11,446 nucleotides of DNA, from NCBI GenBank assembly GCA_035293245.1, contig DATDOO010000216.1, positions 1 through 11,446 on the forward strand, read 5' to 3'. The position numbers were made by a program, and so were the translations under genes. How positions within the stretch are numbered: the first letter of the stretch is position 1; every line of letters begins with the position of its first letter. Below are positions 5,154-11,446 of the stretch, piece after piece. The notes beneath the pieces are model-generated. The model saw only the letters and a list, made by a program, of their open reading frames with translations. It was not told where the DNA came from and did not search any database. The DNA comes from DATDOO01 sp035293245. GTDB lineage: Bacteria; Pseudomonadota; Gammaproteobacteria; Methylococcales; Methylococcaceae.

Positions 5154-6692
5154 TTGTCAACGCTCTATTCGAGTTCCGTGATCGACACGGCGCTGGCGCT
5201 TCTGGCCTATGCCGATCTCGGCAGCACGGCGCAAGTCCAGCCTGCCCTGGATTATCTGAAAAACGCCCAGCGCACCGGCGCCAATGACCAAGGCTGGTCG
5301 CTCGGCTACGCCGGCGTCAGCGATCCCGCCGTCACGGCCTTGGTCACTCAGGCATTGGTTCGCTTCAAGACGCTCGACGCGACGCTCGATACCCGCATCG
5401 GCAATGCGCTGGCCACCTTGTCCGCCACCGTGGACAACGCCGCGGCTCCGGCGCTTCAGGCCATGGCTGCCCAAGCGGCGCTCGATGCCGGCGACAGCGC
5501 CGCAGCGGCGGCCTTTCTCAATCGCCTGACCACGGCCCAAAGCGCGGACGGTAGTTGGAACGGCGATACCTATGCCACTGCCTTGGCAGCTCGCGCCTTG
5601 GCTACGGCCGCCAACCTGTCGACTCAGGCCACCCTCGTAACGATATCCGACCAAGCGTTGCGCAAAGCCATTAACCTGGCCCTCGGCCGCAACGCCATGG
5701 ACAACCTGAGCCGGGGCGAATTGGCCCAACTGACCAGCTTATCCGCCGTGGGCCAGGGCATTGCCGACCTCACCGGCCTGGAATGGGCCGTCAATCTCAC
5801 CAGCGCCGACCTGCGCAACAACAACATCGCCAGCACAACTCCGCTGGCCGGTTTGACCCAGTTGACGGACCTGCAACTGGCCGGCAATCCGGTGGCCGGC
5901 GCAGGAGCAATCGCCGTGCCCGCATTGCCCGACTGGGGCGTCGTTCTTATGGGAATCGGCTTGTTCGCAATCGCAAGCTACTTTCGCCGAACACGTAGCT
6001 GGTGCGAGCAATCCCCATGCACGAAAACCTTTTGCGCCCCCTTCGTTGCCCTGGTTCTATCGCTCCCTTTATCGGCCTGGAGCGGTCCTCTGCCCGGAGC
6101 ATCGGGATTGACGCCGCAACAAACCGAAGCCATCCAATCCATGGGGCGGGCGGTCTTGCAGGCCAAAAAAAGCCTCGAGCCCGACCCGGACGTTCTGGAA
6201 TTGAAGAAGAGTGCCGCGGCGCTCAAGTCAGCCGTCGACGAGGCATTTCTGATCATACCGCCACCCGGTCCAGCGCAAGCGGCGATCCGCAGTCAGACCG
6301 CGGCGGCGAAGAAAAACGCGCAACGGGCCCTCAGCCGCGATATCACCGCATCGCCGAAATTCCGCAAGCAGCTGAACCAGCTCGAAGTGCAACTGGCCAA
6401 GGTCGAGAACCTCATGCTGTCGAGGGCCAAAACCAGAGCCAAACTGGAATGGCGTCCCGCTTACCCGATTTTGCTGCGTCTGCGGCAGATGCGGGACGAA
6501 TTGGATGAGGCTCTGGTAGCCGGCCCGGAAGAGCGTTACCGGAAACTGGCGCATCTCAAGCAGAAGCTCGATGCAAATGACGGCGGCGATCTGCCACGCA
6601 ACCCCCACGACCCCATCCGGGGATTGAGAACGCTCGTGCGGCATTACCGCAACGAGCAGGCAAAGCAAGCTCCCGCCTCGCAACATAACTGA
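5154..6692 (+). CDS. C-terminal part of gene A (QW repeats, LRR segment, IPTL-CTERM-like tail), read in frame into gene B
   Basis: This is the open frame after the TGA at 5148; its nominal start is a TTG with no convincing ribosome binding site. Segments: further QW-type repeats (GANDQGWSLGYAGVSDPAV; SADGSWNGDTYATALAARAL) to about 5620. Next is an internalin-like cap and leucine-rich repeats (5640-5895: ALRKAINLALGRN, LTGLEWAVNLTSADLRNNNI, LTQLTDLQLAGNP). Then VPALPDWG (5916-5939), a hydrophobic helix VVLMGIGLFAIASYF and an RRTR cluster (to about 5996). Known: [IV]P-x-L-x-[DE]WG plus helix plus Arg cluster is the IPTL-CTERM/PEP-CTERM-like plan, recognised by exosortase-type enzymes. After RRTRSW the frame passes without a stop into a second hydrophobic segment (FVALVLSLPLSAWSG) and a helical protein, described separately as gene B. 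A natural IPTL-CTERM protein should stop just after the Arg cluster, so this merged frame is probably an artefact of mutation or sequencing. Confidence 0.55.
   Translation: MSTLYSSSVIDTALALLAYADLGSTAQVQPALDYLKNAQRTGANDQGWSLGYAGVSDPAVTALVTQALVRFKTLDATLDTRIGNALATLSATVDNAAAPALQAMAAQAALDAGDSAAAAAFLNRLTTAQSADGSWNGDTYATALAARALATAANLSTQATLVTISDQALRKAINLALGRNAMDNLSRGELAQLTSLSAVGQGIADLTGLEWAVNLTSADLRNNNIASTTPLAGLTQLTDLQLAGNPVAGAGAIAVPALPDWGVVLMGIGLFAIASYFRRTRSWCEQSPCTKTFCAPFVALVLSLPLSAWSGPLPGASGLTPQQTEAIQSMGRAVLQAKKSLEPDPDVLELKKSAAALKSAVDEAFLIIPPPGPAQAAIRSQTAAAKKNAQRALSRDITASPKFRKQLNQLEVQLAKVENLMLSRAKTRAKLEWRPAYPILLRLRQMRDELDEALVAGPEERYRKLAHLKQKLDANDGGDLPRNPHDPIRGLRTLVRHYRNEQAKQAPASQHN
6017..6692 (+). 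CDS. small secreted helical protein of unknown function (gene B), N-terminal frame offset by one base
   Basis: I do not recognise this family. Most of the protein lies in the same frame as the end of gene A: a signal-peptide-like core (FVALVLSLPLSAWSG), then LTPQQTEAIQSMGRAVLQAKK and an Ala/Lys/Glu/Leu-rich, largely helical, basic chain ending near KQAPASQHN. No ATG exists in that frame before the signal peptide. An ATG at 6017, in the +2 frame, gives MHENLLRP and then hits CCCCC at 6037-6041. Dropping one C joins the frames into MHENLLRPFVALVLSLPLSA, a normal signal peptide, with a total of 224 residues. So either one C is extra (mutation or error), or the protein is truly the tail of a fusion. 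The stop at 6692 lies 26 bases before gene C and both are exported, so they are probably co-transcribed. Confidence 0.5.
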
Positions 6693-6718
6693 GCAACCGT
6701 TTGGAAAGGAAGCCCATC

Positions 6719-9700
6719 ATGCGTCACTTCATCCGGTATTCCTTGGCGTTCATCGTATTGCTGGCTGCTGCGGCAAACGGCCAAGCGGTCGACACCGCGC
6801 TTTCCGAAACGCCGGAGACGCCTTTCAGTTCAAGCGAAGCACAGGATTTGAGGGACAAGGCCGCCGAGCTCGCCACACCCGCCGCCATCTACGAATACGT
6901 CCGCAACGGTTTCGAGCACGCGCTTTACCACGGCGCCCGTTCCAACGCCGTCAATACCTTCCTTGGGCTGCGCGGCAACGACGTGGACCTCGCGTCCACC
7001 CTGATCGCCATGTACCGTTCCCGGGGTATCCCGGCGCGCTACGTGGTGGGCACGATTCGCGTCAAGGCCGCCGACGTCCAGAACTGGCTGGGCGTGCACA
7101 ATCTCGACCTGGCGGTCGGTATTCTCAACGACCAAGGCATACAGGGCGTGACGCTGGCGCCTGACCGCTCTTACGTGGAGTTCGAGCACGTCTGGACGGA
7201 AGCATCGGTGCCGTTCGGCGACTACCGCGGGGCTGGTTCGACCAACGTAGATTGCTGGACGACTCCTGGCCAATGCGCATGGATACCCCTCGATCCCTCG
7301 TTCAAGCTCAAGCGCTACCTGGAAGCGCCCATTGACGTCCACGATGCCGTCAGCTTCGACTACAGCGCGTATTACGACGCCATCAAGAACAACGACGAGA
7401 GCCGCAAGGACAAGAACCCGCTGCAAATCCACGAAGACGCCATCCTGGCCTACCTGCGGGCCACTCATCCTGGCAAAGGGCTGGCCGATGTGCTGGATAT
7501 CGGCGCGATCATCGTCGAGAAATCAGGTATTTTGCCGGCTTCGCTCCCTTACCAGGTCGTGGGGATCTTGCGGCGATACAACTCCGTATCGGATCACGAT
7601 GCGGCGGAAAATCCGGACTGGCGGAAATACCTGACGATCACCGTTGATCTCAATGGCCGTTCGCTGCCCAACGTGCCTGTATCGGTGCCCGATCTTTCCA
7701 CCAAACGACTCACTTTCGCCTATGAAAATACGTCCAGCCCCGCACAAGTGCTGTGGCTGGATGGCACGGAACTGTTGCGGGTTGCCTTGAACGGCGCGGA
7801 GTTGGACGGTACCGGCCAGCCCGTGCAACTGGGCTCGCGCTTCAATCTGGTTTTAGACATGGAAGGCCGCGCCACGACCGACGGCAGCGGCCAAGCCGAG
7901 CACCATGTGAAAACCTATGCCGGTCAGGTCATGGGCGGGATGCAAGTCGTCGGCGCGGGCGGCGAGACGTCCAACTGGGGTAGCGTGCACGGCGCCGCCG
8001 ACGAGTTGCTGAAGGCCAGCCAACAATATGCCATCACCTATCTGTACGACACCGCCAACAGTGTCTACGTGCCTTACGTCGATGCCAACCGCAACGGCGT
8101 GGTCGATACTGGGGAGGTGAAGCTGATTGACCACAGTCAGGCCATGCAGTCGCTGACCGGTGGCCTGCTGGACGTGGCGATGCGGCAATATCTGGTCCGG
8201 ATGCGCGAAAGCCTGCAACGGCTCGATGCCATGGGGCACACCGTTTCTCCCATCGAAAGTTTCGCCGGCCTAGCCAGCTCCGTATACGAGGCCGACTACT
8301 ACGGCGATATTCCCTTCTCGATTCTTCCAGGAGGCTTGCTCATCGACGTCAAGGGTTTGGATATCATGGGTTCCTGGCGCACCAATGCCGCCGAGCAACC
8401 CTCCGACAAGCAATTCCTGCTGATCGGTCACGTGAGTTCCGCACTGGAACATGAAACCTGGCAGGACCTCACCGGTTTCGACGCCATCTCCACGGTGCGC
8501 GGCATCCAGATGGCGCGGGCGAGCAGCGCGACGCTGGTCAATCCGAAAAAGAATTCCACCACCGACACCTTGCCCGGTCTGTACAGCCAGTTCGGTTATC
8601 TGAGTGCGCCGCAGACACCCTTCCAGTTCCGAGATTCCTCGGTGTTCAGCAGCAGGCCGGCTTCCTGGTATCTCAGTCCCAACGATGGTGTCGTGCGCGG
8701 ATTCGGCATCATCAGGAAGCAAGTCGACTCGACAACGCCCAGCTATCGATTTGTTCAGGTGAGCTACGCCTCCGACAATGGCTGGGACGGGTTCGTCACG
8801 AGCATCGATAGCGCGGAAAACCAAATGAATGCGGACATAGCCGCCTACGGCTCAGGCTGCACTTACTCCTATCCCGGCTGGACCTTCGGAGGCCAGTACC
8901 ATTACGGCGCATGCACCACAGTACGCAACGAACTTCAAGCCTATTGGATCGCGAATACCGGCGACGATGCCTCCAAGTTCCTGGATCAGAATCAGGGCTT
9001 TGTGAACGCCGAGCACGTCTATCGAAACAGTCAGCAATCTGTCGACGTCGTTGACACCTATACCCTGCAGACGGTCCGCAACGAACTCTACCTGCAGAAT
9101 CCGGCCCAGTTCTGGACGGAATTTATCCTGCCCACCAAACAGGCCTACGGCCCGTATTACCGATTCTCGGTCTATATCGAACAGTGGCACAGCGCCTCGG
9201 ACAACGCCTTGTACGGCATGCTGTTCGGTATTCAGAACAATTCGTTTGCCGCTGGCGGCGGTTACGTGGATGTTGGGACTGTAGTCACACCCTCTATCCC
9301 GCTGTCGGAGGGCTCTCCTATCACGCCCGCTTACAACAACACACTGTTCACCAGCAAGCACCTGATCGCCCAGGTCAACAACGATCCGGTCAAGACCGCT
9401 TCCACCGCAGATCCCATTTCCACGGTGACGGGCAACAACTACCACGACGAGACGGACTTCTTCATCAAGGGGCGGGGGCTGGATTATGCCTACACCCGCA
9501 CTTACAACTCCGGTCAGCAAGCCACTTCCATCGACGGCGTATTGGGTGTGGGCTGGACTCACAGCTACGCCATGAGGCTGAAATCCAACGACTGGGGCGA
9601 TTGCCCGGACTGCGCCGCGGGCACCGGTGCGGGCAAGCGCCCGGAGAACGGCAACGGCGTCACCGCCTCGGTCACGTACGTCGACGAGCGCGGCGGCGAG

Positions 9701-11353
9701 CATCTGTATATCGTCAATGAAGCCACCCAGGCCGTCACGGCGCCCAAAGGCGAATTCGACACGCTGAGCTTCGACACGCCTTCCGCCGGGTACCATACGC
9801 TGACCTTCCGCAACGGCGTCAAGTACGTGTTCCAGACCGTCGGCAGCGGAACGCCGAGAACAACCCCCAACGTCACCGCGCGGCTGGCCCGCATCGAGGA
9901 CCCCTACGGCAATATCCTCAACCTGGCTTACAACGCCTCGGGGCAGTTGATCCAGGTGCGCGACAACGCAGGCATTGCTACCCGTACCGGCCTGACCTTC
10001 GCCTATTTCGGCAATGGCCGCCTCGACAGCGTCACCGACTGGACCGGCCGCGCCTGGCAGTACAGCTACGATGCGGACGGCAACCTGGATTTCGCCCTCA
10101 ACCCGCTGGGCCAGAAGATCGATTACGGCTACCGGGAGGGCGGGTTTGGCAACGGGCCGCACGATCTCGCCGAGATCGTTTTGCCCGAGCTGCGCAATGG
10201 TCAGCCGGTGAAGACCGCCTTCCAGTATTACCGCAACGGCCGGGCTTTTTCCCAGAAGAACGGACTGGGCCAGGGCGAGACTCTGGAATATGACCTTTAC
10301 CGCCGCAACACGCGCGTGACCGATCCACGCGGCGCGGTGCGCACGCACAGCTACGACGCCAACGGTGCCCTCACCCAGTTGTCGGAACCGGACGGCGGAG
10401 TGCTGCTGTTCGACAACCAGGCCGACGGTCTGCGCGACCGGAAATACGACGCCCTGGGCTACGCCACCCAGTACGGCTACCGGCAGGACAAGACCTTCGG
10501 CGGCGGCTCCGACACCGGCGGCCAGGTCAGCCGCGAGCGCGACGCCCTGAATCGGGACACCGATTACAGCTATGGGCTTTACGACCAGCTCACCGCAATC
10601 AAGGACAAGAACGGCCACACCCGCCGCATGGTCTACGCGGACACCACGGCCATCAACGCCGACGGATACGGCGACATCCGGGGCAAGCTCAAGGAGGTCA
10701 GGGCAGACCTCGACGGCCAGTTCGATGTGCTGCTGGCCAGCCACGTTTACGACGGCAACGGCAATCCCTATTACACCCGCGAATACATCGAACCCGGCAA
10801 TGCCAGCCGCTTCCGCCAGACCGACTGGTACTTCGACGGCAACGGCCTGTACCCGGATCTCAAAGTCGTCAGCCAGTCCGCCGATACCGGCCGGCCTTTC
10901 GTGTATGTCGACTACCAGTACGACAGCCTGGGCCGGCGGGTTGCGGAAAGCCTGTACCGAAAGGACCTGCCCGACCCCAACGATCCCTACTATCTCTTCC
11001 TCACCACCACCACCCAATACGACGCCCTGGACCGGGTGGTCAAAGTCACCGATCCCGAAGGCCATATCCGCGAAACGGTGTACGACGCCAACGGGCAGGT
11101 CTACCAGGAAAAGACCTGGTATCCCACCGGCAGCCCCAAAACCGGCTGCGCCGCGCCGGCCATCCTCAACGGCGCCAGTTATGTGATCTGCACCGAAGCC
11201 ACCCACCAATACGACGCCGCGGACCGGCGGATTTCCAGCACCGACGTGCTGGGCCACGTCACCCAGTTCGCCTACGACGAGGCCGGCAACCTCATCAAAG
11301 TCACCGATCCTAAGCCGGCGAAGCCGGAACCAAACAGGCTAAAGTCATCGTAG
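6719..11353 (+). CDS. large secreted transglutaminase-fold / DUF6531 / YD-repeat (RHS) protein, 3' end lost
   Basis: The protein has 1544 residues from ATG 6719 (GGAAAGGA at 6703-6710 fits as ribosome binding site; a TTG at 6701 is rejected). Signal peptide about 1-23 (MRHFIRYSLAFIVLLAAAAN). Transglutaminase-like domain about 40-200: LRGNDVDLASTLIAMYRS, GIPARYVVGTI, EFEHVWTEASV (His157) and WIPLDPSFK (Asp192). The catalytic Cys position is Asn/Asp (N87/D88), so it is probably not an active transglutaminase. An EF-hand-like loop DANRNGVVDTGE lies at 455-466. Residues about 470-880 are unassigned and Tyr/Trp-rich. A DUF6531-like RHS entry module (about 889-960) has DPISTVTGNNYHDETDFFIK, GRGLDYAYTRTYN and GVGWTHSYAMRL. 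YD repeats run from about 1061 to 1539 (YDADGNLD, YDANGALTQL, YDSLGRRV, YDALDRVVKVTDPEGHI, YDEAGNLIKVTDP). The chain then ends with an unrelated KPAKPEPNRLKSS. No RHS core-closing motif and no C-terminal toxin are present. Likely cell-surface or secreted; function unknown. Confidence 0.85.
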   Translation: MRHFIRYSLAFIVLLAAAANGQAVDTALSETPETPFSSSEAQDLRDKAAELATPAAIYEYVRNGFEHALYHGARSNAVNTFLGLRGNDVDLASTLIAMYRSRGIPARYVVGTIRVKAADVQNWLGVHNLDLAVGILNDQGIQGVTLAPDRSYVEFEHVWTEASVPFGDYRGAGSTNVDCWTTPGQCAWIPLDPSFKLKRYLEAPIDVHDAVSFDYSAYYDAIKNNDESRKDKNPLQIHEDAILAYLRATHPGKGLADVLDIGAIIVEKSGILPASLPYQVVGILRRYNSVSDHDAAENPDWRKYLTITVDLNGRSLPNVPVSVPDLSTKRLTFAYENTSSPAQVLWLDGTELLRVALNGAELDGTGQPVQLGSRFNLVLDMEGRATTDGSGQAEHHVKTYAGQVMGGMQVVGAGGETSNWGSVHGAADELLKASQQYAITYLYDTANSVYVPYVDANRNGVVDTGEVKLIDHSQAMQSLTGGLLDVAMRQYLVRMRESLQRLDAMGHTVSPIESFAGLASSVYEADYYGDIPFSILPGGLLIDVKGLDIMGSWRTNAAEQPSDKQFLLIGHVSSALEHETWQDLTGFDAISTVRGIQMARASSATLVNPKKNSTTDTLPGLYSQFGYLSAPQTPFQFRDSSVFSSRPASWYLSPNDGVVRGFGIIRKQVDSTTPSYRFVQVSYASDNGWDGFVTSIDSAENQMNADIAAYGSGCTYSYPGWTFGGQYHYGACTTVRNELQAYWIANTGDDASKFLDQNQGFVNAEHVYRNSQQSVDVVDTYTLQTVRNELYLQNPAQFWTEFILPTKQAYGPYYRFSVYIEQWHSASDNALYGMLFGIQNNSFAAGGGYVDVGTVVTPSIPLSEGSPITPAYNNTLFTSKHLIAQVNNDPVKTASTADPISTVTGNNYHDETDFFIKGRGLDYAYTRTYNSGQQATSIDGVLGVGWTHSYAMRLKSNDWGDCPDCAAGTGAGKRPENGNGVTASVTYVDERGGEHLYIVNEATQAVTAPKGEFDTLSFDTPSAGYHTLTFRNGVKYVFQTVGSGTPRTTPNVTARLARIEDPYGNILNLAYNASGQLIQVRDNAGIATRTGLTFAYFGNGRLDSVTDWTGRAWQYSYDADGNLDFALNPLGQKIDYGYREGGFGNGPHDLAEIVLPELRNGQPVKTAFQYYRNGRAFSQKNGLGQGETLEYDLYRRNTRVTDPRGAVRTHSYDANGALTQLSEPDGGVLLFDNQADGLRDRKYDALGYATQYGYRQDKTFGGGSDTGGQVSRERDALNRDTDYSYGLYDQLTAIKDKNGHTRRMVYADTTAINADGYGDIRGKLKEVRADLDGQFDVLLASHVYDGNGNPYYTREYIEPGNASRFRQTDWYFDGNGLYPDLKVVSQSADTGRPFVYVDYQYDSLGRRVAESLYRKDLPDPNDPYYLFLTTTTQYDALDRVVKVTDPEGHIRETVYDANGQVYQEKTWYPTGSPKTGCAAPAILNGASYVICTEATHQYDAADRRISSTDVLGHVTQFAYDEAGNLIKVTDPKPAKPEPNRLKSS
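8081..8116 (+). other. EF-hand/dockerin-type calcium-binding loop within the RHS protein
   Basis: This encodes DANRNGVVDTGE: Asp, Asn, Asn, Gly, Asp and Glu occupy positions 1, 3, 5, 6, 9 and 12 of the canonical calcium loop. Such single loops are common in secreted proteins and may stabilise the fold between the transglutaminase-like and DUF6531 regions. Confidence 0.5.
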
Positions 11354-11446
11354 TGTTCCTCGGCTGTGGAAGGGGGAAGTGATGACTACCACAATCTTGA
11401 CCGATCGCTATCGTGATCGACTCCACGGTGTACTGAATTGCTATGA
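11311..11446 (+). mobile_element. left end of a probable inserted mobile element that truncates the RHS gene
   Basis: YD-repeat coding stops in mid-motif at about 11310 (…KVTDP). What follows is non-repeat sequence with a small direct repeat (AAGCCGGCGAAGCCGG, 11312-11327), a stop for the RHS frame (11351-11353) and a new gene start at 11382 with its own ribosome binding site. This is the layout of an insertion-sequence end followed by its gene. The right end is outside the window, so inverted ends and a target duplication cannot be checked. Confidence 0.45.
11382..11446 (+). CDS. start of a gene, possibly a transposase-like mobile-element protein (partial)
   Basis: An ATG at 11382 follows GGAAGGGGGAAGTG, a good ribosome binding site. 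The 21 visible residues read MTTTILTDRYRDRLHGVLNC plus Y and run off the window. From memory, a T-L-T-x-R-Y-x-D-R-L-x-G-V-L-x-C-Y-D start is typical of a widespread multi-copy protein family of about 450-500 residues, usually left as hypothetical or transposase-like. With so few residues this is tentative, but its position right after an abruptly ended gene fits a mobile element. Confidence 0.45.
   Translation, partial: MTTTILTDRYRDRLHGVLNCY

Noticed and set aside
6002..6508. A 168-codon frame inside gene B
   Set aside because: Only its first few codons (ATG at 6017 to the C run) make biological sense, as the displaced start of gene B. The rest is Arg/Ser-rich shadow sequence of the helical protein.
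8852..11257. An 801-codon open frame antisense to the RHS gene
   Set aside because: It follows from codon bias in GC-rich DNA opposite a well-recognised YD-repeat protein. Its translation is repetitive Val/Gly/Ala-rich with no domain, and it has no start context.

Overview
The window is GC-rich, tightly coding DNA from a proteobacterium. An MSHA-type pilus biogenesis cluster and a typical proteobacterial accA point to a gamma- or betaproteobacterium. A methanotroph-like gammaproteobacterium is one possibility, but that is inference and not proven here.

Left half (1-4535), all on the minus strand. Read in transcription order: a dienelactone-hydrolase-family gene (4535-3819), accA (3787-2819), mshI (PilM-like, 2782-1832), a PilN-like gene (1835-1182), mshJ (PilO-like, 1192-476) and the 5' part of mshK (479 to the window edge). 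The four pilus genes overlap each other by 4 to 11 bases and form one translationally coupled inner-membrane platform module. The secretin mshL would be expected just beyond position 1. Two repeat sequences have invaded this operon. One is a 174-bp element with perfect 15-bp inverted ends, sitting in frame between the start codon and the signal peptide of mshK. The other is a short CCTGAGC...CGAAGGGC element at the PilN-like/mshJ junction.

Middle (4536-4763): a divergent intergenic region. It carries a TATAAT for the minus-strand genes. On the plus side it has an 11/22-bp phased repeat, a 15-bp palindrome and a strong ribosome binding site.

Right half (4764-11353), plus strand: a cassette of exported proteins. 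Gene A has a signal peptide, squalene-cyclase-type QW repeats, a leucine-rich-repeat segment and an IPTL-CTERM-like sorting tail. Gene B is a small secreted helical protein. Gene C is a very large secreted transglutaminase-fold/DUF6531/YD-repeat (RHS) protein. Gene A is interrupted by an in-frame TGA exactly where a conserved QW-motif Trp is expected. Its tail also runs without a stop into gene B; one extra C in a CCCCC run explains why gene B lacks an in-frame start. Gene C ends abruptly in the middle of its YD repeats. What follows looks like the left end of a mobile element (11311 onward) with the start of its own gene at 11382. The cassette is probably a cell-surface or secreted system that is decaying or was broken by insertion; its function is unknown.
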